64,000 bases of DNA from Apostichopus japonicus. Lineage: Eukaryota; Echinodermata; Holothuroidea; Aspidochirotida; Stichopodidae. The stretch is from NCBI RefSeq assembly GCF_037975245.1, contig NC_092581.1, forward strand, positions 12,983,303 through 13,047,302, in the 5' to 3' direction. Positions 49,001 to 61,000 of this stretch are shown here, one piece after another. Every line of letters begins with the position of its first letter. Within the stretch, counting starts at the first letter, position 1. A program made the translations under genes and the position numbers. The notes beneath the pieces are model-generated. The model was not told the origin of the DNA. It saw nothing but the letters and a program-made list of their open reading frames with translations, and made no database searches.

Positions 49001-49525
49001 GCATTTTTAAAAAATCGTTTGTTATTGCTTGTAGCCACACAAAGATCTCTCATATATTATGAAGGACGCGTATCCATATAGGTGGCCTATATATAATGTA
49101 TGAATCTTACGTCCCTTGACGTCAGAATGATGGAAAAAATGGGGCTATATAGTTTCCCATACATGTATATAATGTAGACCGTAGCCCATTGCAATGAACA
49201 ACAAAGTCAAAAGAAAGCCGAAAATAAGTTGGCATCCCGACCACAACGCGGTGGTGAGTATTTCATGTCTTTTGGTGCTACAAATCAATTGTGAATATTT
49301 TAAACCCAAGTGGACATTGTACGTCGCATCGATTTAACTCATTAAAACCTCGACGATTCCCATCTATCGTCTTCTAAATTTTGATTGGTTAAAATATCTT
49401 CCTTCGGGGCTAGTTGAAAAGTTATTCTTGGCCTCCGAACAACATAGCAGGCTGATAACTCAATCCATCCTTTGACAGAAGTTTGTCGCCGATATTACTA
49501 TATCTCTCCCTAGCTCTCTCTCTGA
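46061..49525. other. Intron, no exon seen
   Basis: Apart from the repeat at 47030-47165, this is AT-rich sequence with a G-rich run at 48490-48509. The frame at 47985-48167 and others are short and unrecognised. Confidence 0.5.
47030..47165 (-). repeat. Dispersed repeat related to 57915-58085
   Basis: Its reverse complement carries CCCGGGCCCGG, GGGGCTTGGGAAAATACGTG and TTCATATTAACATATAAAAT, in the same order as the corresponding pieces at 57915-58085. Confidence 0.5.
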
Positions 49526-49532
49526 GTTTTTT

Positions 49533-49535
<3 letters not shown>

Positions 49536-49566
<31 letters not shown>

Positions 49567-49785
49567 CTATATATATATATAGCATATATATAGCCTACAT
49601 ATATATACAGCCTATATATATATAGATATATATATATAGATAGATATATATATATATATATATAGCCTATATATATATAGCTTATATATATATATATATA
49701 TATATATCGCCTATATAGATATATATCTATATATATATATATATATATATAGGCTATATATATATATAGATATAAATATATATAT
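49536..49785. repeat. (TA)n array punctuated by GCC/GGC, left block
   Basis: TA runs are separated by TAGCCTA, TAGGCTA, TAGATA or TATCGCC. Both orientations of the punctuation occur, with TAGGCTA at the outer and inner edges. It borders the inverted-repeat element at 49786. Confidence 0.95.
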
Positions 49786-51848
49786 GGTCAATTCCATGAT
49801 AAGGTCAACATCATACCAAAAAATATAAAATCATTGTACATTAAAATTGTATAAGTTTCCAATAAATAGAATACTTGTAGTTACTAAAAATAATTTGTCC
49901 ACCCCCGAAACATCATTTGTTTGATTATGGGGTCTGTAATAACAAATGGTTCCCGTAGTAACTAAATTATGAAAAATACAGTGAAATTTCATTTTGTGCA
50001 GATTTGTACATATTAATCATAGGTATCATCAGTGTTTTGGACTAATTATATTTGCTATAGCATAGTGCTCACTTAATAGCTTCAATTTTTTTTCTACATC
50101 AAGGCATTAGACAATAGTGGTGAATTGAAAACACCCTCGATTTACTGTCACGCGAGTCACAAAATTTACTGTTTTTGTTTTTTTTCTCCTTGCCTGCACA
50201 ATAGTTTTACTCCAAATAATGAATATCAAGTCTTCACATAGATACCAAAAGGATTACTGAATTTTCCTTTCCAGAAGATATTCAAATTTTGCGGAAAATC
50301 ACCCTTTACGAATGTCACGCGAGTCACGTCACGCGAGTCACGTCAATTCAAGATAGTGTTTCTACCTATTAACTGTGTGTTGGACTAATTATATTTGCTA
50401 TAGCATAGTGCTCACTTAATAGCTTCAATTTTATTTTGACATCAAGGCATTAGACAACAGTGGTAAATTGAAAACAGTAAACACCCTCGATTTATTGCCA
50501 CGTGAGTCATAAAATTTACTGTTTTTGTTTTTTTTCTCCTTGCCTGCACAATAGTTTTACTCCAAATAATGAATATCACGTCTTCACATAGATACCAAAA
50601 GGATTACTGAATTTTCCTTTTCAGAAGATATTCAAATTTTGCAGAAAATCACCCTTTACGAATGTCACGCGAGTCACGTCACGCGAGTCACGTCAAATCA
50701 AGATAGTATTTCTACCTATTTACTGTGTGAAATTTACAGGGATGTTATATTTTGATGAATAAATCACTGATTAAAGATATCATATATGCATTCCCCTTTA
50801 ATTAGGCAACTTGAATAATATGGGCACACATAATGCAACAAATTATGATAATTTCATTTGAAATATCAGAATTTAAAATCATGAATATTTATTCGCAATA
50901 TAATGCCTATTTTATCACCACATTTGGAAAGTTAACACTTGTCATTGATTTTTTAGTAATATACAAAAACATAATCTATATTTGTATCTGGCAATGCCAT
51001 GTGCTATGACTTGACAACCTTAAGGTTTTAACTGCTCAATCATTCCTAAAATCCTATAAGGGAATGTATCTTCTTAATTATTACACTTTTGGTTTATTCA
51101 AATATGACATGTGAGAATGGTAATTTGAATCACATTTTGATAGATCTCTTTCTTCTATAACTCTCAAATGAGTGACTTCAACAGACTAAATGTTGTTACA
51201 AATATTAATTGACAAGATATATTGCCTGAACAACTATACTACCCGTACAGTATTTTACCTACTGTCTGCAGTCATGAAGGTAACTCGGGGACATAATATC
51301 ATCTGGACATTCCCAAGGGAAGTACCTTTTGGACACTTTCTAGACCAATGAATGTTATATTTCACTATGCAAGATCTATACCTTTGATTCACTACTGCAT
51401 TTGGTCTAGAACTATCCGAAAAGTGAACTTGTCACGCGAGTCACGTTTTCTTGTCACGCGAGTCACAATACATCTTCATCGTTATTTGCATGCGTTACAA
51501 CATTTTCTCAAAGTTGCATAGCAATTTAGGTAGAGGTGTTTTTCAACTTCAGTATGATTACAAAAAGTGATTGGAAATATTTTAATAAGACATAAGAAAT
51601 CGAACATTTGTGTGTGCATTATGATTTTTGCTAATAGTATCTGTCACGCGAGTCACATTTAGTTTTTCGCCAATTTCACCCCCAATACTTGAGGTATAAA
51701 TATTTTTTGTCCACTGTTGTAAGCAATAAGGCGTACCTTACTGACTACATGAATGCTTTTCTCCCAGGTAATTTCTTTATTTGTTTAATGATATCAAATA
51801 GAGAGGAATTTTAGTAAAAATGTCACGCGAGTCACCATGGAATTGACC
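49786..51848. mobile_element. Inverted-repeat-bounded 2,063-bp element with nine GTCACGCGAGTCAC motifs
   Basis: GGTCAATTCCATG at 49786-49798 and its exact complement CATGGAATTGACC at 51836-51848 bound the segment, which lies inside a TA array (the flanking ATATAT is also symmetric). The interior is strongly AT-rich, yet the CpG-containing 14-mer GTCACGCGAGTCAC occurs exactly at 50147, 50314, 50328, 50664, 50678, 51431, 51453, 51643 and 51822, always on plus, with one decayed copy at 50497. The last copy touches the right inverted repeat. There is no open frame for a transposase. It is most simply a non-autonomous DNA element targeting TA; family unknown. Confidence 0.75.
50034..50728. repeat. 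Tandem duplication of about 350 bp inside the element
   Basis: The block GGACTAATTATATTTGCTAT...TTTCTACCTATT appears at about 50038-50370 and again at about 50384-50722 with a few percent of changes and one 8-bp insertion (CAGTAAAC-type). Each copy carries a double 14-mer, and the first 14-mer of copy 2 is mutated (GCCACGTGAGTCAT). Confidence 0.92.
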
Positions 51849-52054
51849 ATATATATATAGCCTATATATATATAGCCTATATATATATAGCCTATATATA
51901 TAGCCTATATATATATAGCCTATATATATAGCCTATATATATAGCCTATATATATAGCCTATAGATATAAATATATATATATATAGCCTATATATATATA
52001 GCCTATATATATATATAGCCTATATATATATATAGCCTATATATATATATATAG

Positions 52055-52087
<33 letters not shown>

Positions 52088-52090
52088 ATA
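51849..52090. repeat. (TA)n array punctuated by AGCC, right block
   Basis: TATATATAGCC units of variable length (about 13-21 bp) recur some 12-14 times, all in one orientation except the last part, which is plain TA. Confidence 0.95.
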
Positions 52091-53000
52091 TGGTCACGAT
52101 ATGTCCTGCTACGTCAACAAAGTTCATGCTTAAATTTTTTAGAAAATACGAATTTCGAGTTCAACTTTGCGCAAAAATGGTGCCACGAAACTTTCAAAAT
52201 GGCGCCCAGATACGAAGTTAGTTCAGTCTTGTAGAGTTGACAAACTTATAGCATGTTGCTATGGTAACCAACTTAAATGAAATCATTACGTAAGAGAACA
52301 GTTATTGCTTCTCTAACAATTTTTTTTTTTGGCTTTTTGATATATGTTGCTTTAAAAGAGATATGCAGCGATGATACAATATTGAAAATATATAATAACT
52401 TATTTTATTTTAATGAAATGGCCACGATAGATTTATTAACCCCGAGGCTAATGGTTTTCCGTTTGACGCCTCGGTGATAAGGTTGGCCTAATTCACGCAC
52501 TTCAAGATCTTTTTCTGAAGTCTAGCAATTTTCAAAGAAGATCGAAATCTCTTTTCTTTACTCGTTCGACTTAAGCGTTCTTTCCAACTAGGCATCTTAA
52601 GTAACTCGTTGGACATTTGTATAACAATATTATAACCGTTGTGGAACGTTCCCTTTGATATGAGTGTTTTATCAACATTAGAAATGGTACCGAGAAACGT
52701 ATAATTCAATGTATAGGTTACCCCGCAGAGTACTGAAGTGGTGGCGTCATCGTTCACCGTTAAACAAATAAGGCACTAGCGTTGGCTATCGGATACACTT
52801 ATCTATACGATGATTCAGTACCATCAGCCTTATGAGATACTTGACAAAAATCCTTCATGATTTCTCCTGAAAGAAAAATGTGATGTATTTCTCAAGTTAA
52901 TTCCAAACAAGTATATGAATAAGAGACCAGCTCTGTAGTAAGGTTGTAACTATGTCAAAGGCCAGATATGAGGCAACTTATACTCGAACACGCGGTGTCG
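52091..53000. other. Intron, no exon seen
   Basis: Short frames at 52277 (plus) and 52757 (minus) have no recognisable domain. GCAAAAATGGTGCCACGAAAC and CAAAATGGCGCCC form a near-repeat at 52170-52207. Confidence 0.45.
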
Positions 53001-53007
53001 TAATACG

Positions 53008-53245
53008 TCCCACCCCTGACACCAGTTCTTTAATTACCCTTTATATGGGCTCGAACGTTTCACATAGAGACCTCTGTGATAACGATATTGCTTGGATGAA
53101 TGAGTGTGTATAGACTTTGATTAATAATTTGCACCCAAGGAAAAACTGTAAGGGCAAGACATGCCACAAGTGAAAAGCGACCGCAGTGACGTATTACATC
53201 CCACCTCTGACACCATCAGTTGAATTCCGCCATGAGTAATTACCT
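53008..53245. repeat. Two related segments about 175 bp apart
   Basis: TAATACGTCCCACCCCTGACACCA (53000-53023 region) and GTATTACATCCCACCTCTGACACCA (53190-53213 region) are each followed by AATTACC. Probably a diverged tandem duplicate. Confidence 0.5.
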
Positions 53246-55100
53246 CAAACATTGTATATAGTGGGTCGTGTCATGGAAAACAAGAAAAGTCGTGAGAAAA
53301 GAGAGTCCATTAAAGCTTACTTAATTTTTAGATATAAACGACATTTACTCAACGAACCATAAAAACATATTCATAGCTTTGTCAAACGTCATTTTAAAAT
53401 CACAAGTTATTTGTCGTCGAAATTGCAGGCAAACATTTCAAAACATCCATAGAGATAACGGCCTACTTAATTTTGTTTTCCTTCTACAGTTTACCTGAGG
53501 AAATTGTTATGTACTTTAGGTATGGAATGAATTTCCCCGCATCAAGGTGACTCACTGTACAGGTACATTGTTAATTAAAATCAATACATTACATGCACGT
53601 CACTGACTAATAAAAAATAAAAATCACTTTTATGTTTTAGTTCTTTCAGACATTTTAACCGTTCCAATATACCTACGATGGAGAATCTTGAGCAAATATC
53701 GTTTCCGTCCAAGCTTCCGTTTCTTTCCTGTTGCCGATATTTTCCTCCCACTTTCAAATATCGATCCACACTTTTTAAAGCAGCAGATTAGAATTGCATT
53801 CGGTATTCCGCAATATTTGTGACATCGAACCGAAAATGTTACTTCGAATCAACTTTTAGGGCAAAATATTCGATGTTTCATTATAATATATTGATTAAAT
53901 ACCAGTAAAATGTCGATTAAAGCGTATTTCCCTTTCTATATTTACCGTCTGTATACCGCTAACATTTTCAAAGGATCTTGACAGCAAAGGACATAAATCC
54001 ACGAATGCATGTCTTCTGCTTGTGTATAGTATTCTGAGGGGGGGGGGGAGATTCTACTAATCTATTAAAGTAAACTATGCCTTTTCACTGTAGTTCATGG
54101 CTCCCCTCCCACTCCGTTCCCCTCAACAGAACTTGTTTTGTCCCCCTTTAACCCCCCCCCCTTTGTTCCCCCCTTATGTCCCATACGGCTCTGATAAATG
54201 GATAAATCGGTTGCACCACATTTGATTGCTCGTGCAGGTGCATACCACAACAATACCGTGAACATGATAGGAACCAAGCACACCGTACATGTACATGCAG
54301 GTGTGATATAAAATTCACAGCATCACACTTATATAGGGCTTATCTGACCATTCGGTGGAACACAGTTGTCAGTCTGCACTCAATTGAAATGTGGCAGTTT
54401 TGGGAATATACCATGGGAAAATATTCTAGAGAATAGAGAAAAGATCAAAATTTTACAGTTTTATGCACCCAGTTTCTTCTTTTCAAAGGCGTTCATTTGG
54501 CCATGACATTTTTACCGTGAAATAACTGTTAACGTTATCAATACAACAATTGGTGAAACGCCCAGTCGTTAACTTTCATGATGTTTTCCCATGTGGAACC
54601 GATGACTAAGTTTCGGTTGGTCGGTTACCCTCGGTTAAACGCCATGAAAACTAACTGAAAAGTCGTAGCAAATGCATAATTATTGTATCCTTAATTTTAT
54701 CTTTCAGAACATTTTTCAAAACTTAAGTTACGCAAAATAAATTTACGAAGTTAACCGTCTTAGTTTGATAAAATTGGACACATTAGGTAAAATATTGATC
54801 AAACTAATTAGATTCGTTTTAGATTCGTAATTGTTTTTAAAGCACGGTTACCTGGTGATGTCAGATTGCAATCGGCAGACAAAATATCAATGGAATAAAG
54901 GATTGAAAATGTTAAAGCTTTAAAAGCTATATAGAAATTATACGCTTAACACCCCATCTCCTCTCCCTCTCTTAGTAAACCTCCTCTTGTCCCTCAAAAG
55001 AAAGAAAAAAGAGAGAGAAAAAAGAAAAGACAGTTGCCAGCCCTTTCATCTCCGCCTTCCATTTACTTCCCTTTCTTCTATCTAATAGTCTGTATGCTTT
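53246..55100. other. Intron, no exon seen
   Basis: AT-rich, with poly-G at 54037-54049 and poly-C at 54150-54160. Confidence 0.5.
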
Positions 55101-55106
55101 GTTCAA

Positions 55107-55172
55107 TTGTCTGTCTGTCTATCTGTCTACCTGTCTGTCTGTCTGTCTACCTGTCTGTCTGTCTGTCTCTTT
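55107..55172. repeat. (GTCT)n microsatellite with GTCTACCT variants
   Basis: CTGTCTGTCTATCTGTCTACC-type units recur across about 65 bp. The Cys/Leu/Ser-rich frame over it is an artefact. Confidence 0.95.
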
Positions 55173-55214
55173 TATATGTATCTTTCTGTCTGTTTTCCGT
55201 TTTAATTTGCCTCT

Positions 55215-55232
55215 TGAAGAAGATCCTGCTAT
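55215..55232 (+). repeat. Fragment of the palindrome family at 4258-4383
   Basis: TTGAAGAAGATCCTGCTA matches the right arm of the palindrome, then diverges. Confidence 0.6.
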
Positions 55233-57214
55233 ATGATCTATATAATCGCCAGCCTCTCCCCAGCCTCTAATCGTCAGCCTCTAACTTTAATATATAGTAG
55301 CGATCGTAAATTATGAAGTTTGCTTTTAACAATCGGTGTATACGTACATGACAGAAAGAAAGAAAAAAAAGTGTTGTTTCTTTGAAATTTTGAAAACAAT
55401 CCCATGTAACCCACCTCGAACCCCTCAGTTGTAATGAAATCCATCGATTTATTTACGAGGTGTAATTTAATGGCGTGCTCCAATTTATAGGTCATACAAT
55501 ATTTCGCATCGTTAATTCCTTGTTTTCGGACGATATACAGTGGCATATACCTGTCGAAATGAGTGAATTCGGTAGTTCAACGGAAAACCGTGAAAGTATT
55601 AAAATGGCAACCCCATGCATGATACTTCTTCCATGGTTAAAACCTATTCTCCAAATTAAAAATGCATTGAGCTGGGTGTGTGTGTACCCAGGAGCTATTT
55701 ATAAGTAAGCCTATATATCTATATCTAGTCGGTGATCTCGTATTTCTGTCGCCCCATTTGGATTGTTAGCAAACATTGTCATTATTAAATGGTTGCCATT
55801 TGGGATATTAGAAATAAATTGATATTTTCGCTTGGGAATAACGGTCATTGATCGCTTGAACGTTGTAGCTTTGAATATTAATCACTCTTAAATGAACTTG
55901 TATCGTGTAGGAGGTGCTATACTGGAGCATTTTAAAGGGGGGGGGGGATTATTGGAAGATATTTCTAGATGAAAGGGTGTAGATTGTAAAGTTTAATGCA
56001 TTTCGGTGGTTTTGGATATTGTTTAAACGGTAAAGCACGTTTTTGCGCCTTATATGGTCAGAAAATTGCTCAATTTTTTGACCGTCTTTTATTTCCGAAA
56101 GGAGTTTAGATTATATAATAAGTTGTGATACATGCATAGAAGAACAAGCTTTATTTTTTTTTTGTGGTAAATTCATAAGAAGTCCTCCAGTTTTCTAACT
56201 TACTATGAAAATAATTACTACAAGAAAATAGTAACGCCTGTTGTTGTTATGCTAATAGATTTAAAATAACATATTTGTGACAGAATTAATCGTCAAGAAT
56301 TATCAAAATAAAACGATTTGATCAAGTCCAAATTATTTTAAGAAAAGAAACAGGAAACAGACGAAACAAAAACATAAAGACTAGCGAAAAATACCATGTG
56401 ATGCACAATGCCTATGACGTCACTCAAAAATGCGACATCAACAAATAAGTTCTGTTCTTTTGTTTATATCTCAGGAAGGAAACAATATAAGAAAGAGATG
56501 GAATTTTGAATTAATAACTTGAAACTTTGATTTTATATTCTCTGAATCACTGTCTATATACGATGTCGCAGTCTTACATAATTATAAACACGGAGCTCTC
56601 CTTTAAGTATAATATAGGTCTAATTCACGTGTCCTCGTTAGATTCGTGTCGATAAAGGTTCATTTCTTGTCAAGTGGTATACGTGAAGTCTTTTCGACAC
56701 GGTTTTACTCAAATATTGATGCAAGGGATACGATGACATTTGACAGTCGCCGCTCGGTCGCTTTATTAAATTTGAATCTTTTTTAGCAACTCTCGTGTAC
56801 AATACATCAAACAAACAGAAGGTTACCGTACTTTATGCAAGAATTTTTTATTTATATGAAACACACCTTCGTTATCATTTTGTTTTTACACTTCCATTCA
56901 AAGTTTCAAACACATGGAAAATTGCTCCAATCCTTATGTTATTTTCGAACCCTATAACGAGTAAGCCTTATTTAATATCATGTATAAACATAGTGATCTT
57001 TGTCATCAGAATTACTTCGCAGAATAATATGCACATTTGGGTATCGTGTGAAGAATCCTGCATGAAGTTGATGTTCTGAAAGCGCCAAAGAATTATCGGA
57101 ACGTTACGTACAACCCTCTTCATAGCTTCGGTCTATTTTTCTTTTGATCAGTATGAGAAATCGTTATCACAAGGTCAGGTATAGAAGCCGAAGACGTAAT
57201 AAAAGGTACGGTAT
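55233..57214. other. Intron, no exon seen
   Basis: AT-rich, with a poly-G run at 55939-55949. No coding exon recognised. Confidence 0.5.
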
Positions 57215-57300
57215 AGCCTGCGTAGCATACTTAAGTTCCCTTCCGTCGGCCATAAGAAAACATGAGTGGTATTTAACAGTGGTGTTGGGCTACGCAGGCA
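57215..57300. mobile_element. Tiny inverted-repeat element, 86 bp
   Basis: AGCCTGCGTAGCA at the left and the complement TGCCTGCGTAGCCC at the right enclose about 60 bp. CCTGCGTAGC ends are typical of very short inverted-repeat elements in animal genomes (recalled). Confidence 0.6.
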
Positions 57301-57914
57301 ACAGTAGACGATAGAAACGAGATCGGACAAAGCGATTGGAAAAAAGTAGTAAGGTTTGATTAACGCTCCATTGAAATGAACATAGGCTAATCTGAGCTAT
57401 ATATGTATATACTGAGACTTTGAAAAGTCGGTCTTAAAAATGTGCGTGAAAGTTTTCGACAGATTATACGGACCAATCAGCAATGGAAAGGACTTCCCAA
57501 ACAAAGGAGTGAATGGTGGTGAAATATCAGAATATCATGTTGTCAGAAATCGTCAAAATATTACGAATATATTGATGGACTGATCTGCTGTTCTGAATCA
57601 CAATAAATATTACACTTGCATCAGGAATTCGGATTGGTCAGGCTATAAGCAGTCTTTTTATTTGAGTACCACTCCACCCCTCCCTCCTAGTAATGTCATT
57701 AGCGTTGTACAAGCAAAGCAGTGCACAAAAACAAGTTGAATTCAGACCCAAGCCTGAGGAAAGTGAGTTCCCGAACGCCTGTTGCTGAATTTCAGCAGTG
57801 CTTACCAGAAAGTTGGTCAGGCTTATTAAAACTGGAAAACCGGTACACATCTAGTAAGCACTTTGGCCCAAATTTGCTTACCAGATTTTTTGTCGCGAAT
57901 TTCCAACCCTGGTC

Positions 57915-58085
57915 ATGAGGGGGCAACAGCCCCGGGAACCAGGGTCAATCATGGAGCCCGGGGAAATATGGGGTAAAAAAATCATGTATTTTCATTTTAA
58001 TATGATATGTTAGGAAAAATAAAAATAAATTAAAAGTGGCTCCGGGAGTCCGGGGACATATCTAATTGTCCCGACCTGGCTTGCG
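57915..58085 (+). repeat. Dispersed repeat related to 47030-47165
   Basis: GGGGGCAACAGCCCCGGGAA, GAGCCCGGGGAAATATGGGG, TATTTTCATTTTAATATG and GGGAGTCCGGGGACA occur in order. It is the plus-strand relative of 47030-47165. Confidence 0.5.
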
Positions 58086-61000
58086 ATTCCACTGGAGTTT
58101 TTTAATATTTTTTGTTATGTTATCTGTATAACAATTGAATATACTCTATATAGCTATGTTGCAAATCAGAGATGTTGAGGCAACCCAAACCATCCATCTG
58201 CCCATTCAAACTACGTGCAGCTTTCTTATGTTACAAGAAGAGTTGATTATTAGATCATGTAAATATATGTTGAACCTCCCTCTACAAAGGAGCAAACTTA
58301 ATCTAAGCATTCTGGCGGAAATGTCATTCAATCCATTCATGACATTATTTACATTTGTTCATTTGCGGTTTATGTACCCTACACATGGACTCGGAAGCCA
58401 ACAATGCTGATGTCATTGATGTATATGCACGTTGGCAACTAATGGTCTATTTACCCTTCTTTTTCACCCTCGTGTTTTGAACTTGGATTTTTACTTTGCA
58501 ATGCTACCCTGATCCCCATCTCCCAACTCCAGCCGTAGCAAAGAGAAAGTGGCGAAGACAAAAAGTGCTAAAAACTTTTTTTTTCTGAATTCATTGTATA
58601 CCTTTAAAGCTGAGCTTCATAAAGTAACATAACTGACCTTCCTACATCACGGCAATGACCAAAAAATGCAAATACTTTGCTAAATTCATCGCATTCGTTT
58701 AAAGCTGAGCTTCAGATACAAAAACATTTACCTACCCTCCTATATTTGCTATTTGACCATCAAAGTGCCTGCACTTCTTTCTTCAGTCCCCCCGTCCAGC
58801 TCACGTATGAGGCTTAATAAAGTCTGTCAACAAGAGTGCGTCTGAATATCCTAACTTAAATATAAACTTTCAAGATAGATGACAAAACATACTAAATCCC
58901 CATAAAGAATATTTCAAAATGGCCAAAGGATACCCTTTTCACTAAAAAAAAAATTAACAAAATGAAAATAAAAAAAATTAAAAATTAAAAAATTACTTAA
59001 GTTGAGCCTGGATACGAAAACCAAACGTCTCAACTGATTCACTCCTCACCTTCACTCCCCTTTACATTGAGACTGTAACCGTATGATCATGACAATGTTA
59101 CGTCATTAATGTGAATCATGAGTCCCTTGGAAAGCCTAGAATAGATCAATGTACACATGATTCATTGACGCAGCATGCATATACACCTTTAAGCTTTTTA
59201 CGCGTCGCACGATTCTAAGCTTTACCTGTCCTATTGCACTTTTGGCTACTGTTCCCAGAAAGGTGACTGCACTTTTCGCCTACAGTTTGGGAATTTTTTT
59301 TTTTTCGTTTTAAATTTTAATATCTGTATAGTCCAGAGAGACGGGGTAAAACGTTGGAATTATTCTGTTATTGTGGGAGCAAAGCCTCTAGCTATATCCA
59401 AATTACCGTTTAGATTCATCAAGTAAATTAAACCGTCAGGAACAAGTCAGCTGTAACCAGGGAGTTTGCCACCTGATCAAAATTTCACGATTTAACGGCA
59501 TGTACTTTGGTGGAAATGGTTTTCTCGAATACCACCTGAATATGCACGCCATGCGCAGTTTAGCCAGTCAGTCATGCAGTGGTCGAGATGGAAACAGACA
59601 GAGGGGTGGCTTTTCAAGGAAAGGGAGAAGAGAAAAAAAAAACTGGCTGTCACTTAAGAACTGATTATGTTTGTTTAATCTGGATGATGAATCCTATTTC
59701 TGTAAAAACGAAATTGAAATCAGTCAAGGTGAAATAAAGAACAGCTAGCCCACCAATTGCTGGAGGCTTCTTGAAAATGTAAAACAGTATAACGAAATAA
59801 ACCTTTTGTATAAAAGACTAGGATAATTAAGATATATAGTCTTCCAAGAAAATAAAATGAATAATGTTAAGCCAAATCGATTTATGATTTAATATATATC
59901 TATATGTCTGTAGTCAAGAGATTGAGAGATTGAGTGGATTTTTTTAAGTCATTATACTATACTCCATTACACCCTACTTTGATTTCAAACTTTTATCCTT
60001 TTTTTTCAAAGTGTGAATTTGTTAATTAATTCCTTTTGTAACTTGAAGGGATATTGCTGCGGTGAAAGTATCTTGAAGTGAACATATTCCACACGTTGTT
60101 TCGTTGAAAATCCATCTCAATAAGTTATCAATAACGTGAGATACACGTTTGATTGGATGCAATCAATTTTGAACTAGTTAACCCTCATTTACCCTACTCC
60201 AGGAAAGTGGATGGTCTGTAATGTCATGCGCGTGGTTGTTCAAATATAATATTGTAATAAAAAAATCAAGACATTATCAGCTCAATTGCCCAAATGGAAA
60301 TCATTCATGTAGCTGTTACCAGATGCATTACAAAAATATCATCGAATCTATTAAGAAAAAGGCTTTGGAATGTGGTTTGAACTAAAGGTGCAGAAAATAT
60401 TCAGTGTTTTTGATTTTGCTAAGCAATCAACCTGATCCACTAATAAACCCCTCTAAATTTACCCGTCATGAGTTGATAAATTTTTCGATTTTTTTTTTCC
60501 GAACCAAAACATAGCTCACTTTCATCTCAAATAAGGAAAGAAAAATCGGAATTCGTGCAGTTTACAAATAATGAATATTTGCCATGTTTTCATCATTTCT
60601 TTTTTAACTCCAAATATTTTTCACATGCCCACTCGCATATATGCATAGCAGGCGTCCATGTTTGTGAAGGACATGTGCTCAGGAAACGCATTAAGCTGTT
60701 CATGGAAATGCATTCTCCTTAGGATAGGATATACTATATGTAGGCTATCTCGTAATGTTATATGTCTAACTGTGATAATAACGTGCAGTTTTAACAAGTT
60801 AAAGCCTGTTCCTTTTTCGTGTTTTTGTAAGAAATTTTCGTATTCAGAGTTTCCATCTTTAGAAATAGTATACGTTGTGATAACCAGTTCATTCCCCCCC
60901 CCCACCCACCACACCCCACCCACCCTCTTTGTATTGTTAATACTGTCGTGTCTTACCTTGGCAGCTGTTATGGGCTAATTATTAATCTTGAAAAAGGTGC

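Noticed and set aside
50147-51835. CRISPR-like array from the regularly recurring GTCACGCGAGTCAC
   Set aside because: Animal nuclear DNA; spacing ranges from 0 to hundreds of bp, the motif is only 14 bp, and there are no cas genes.
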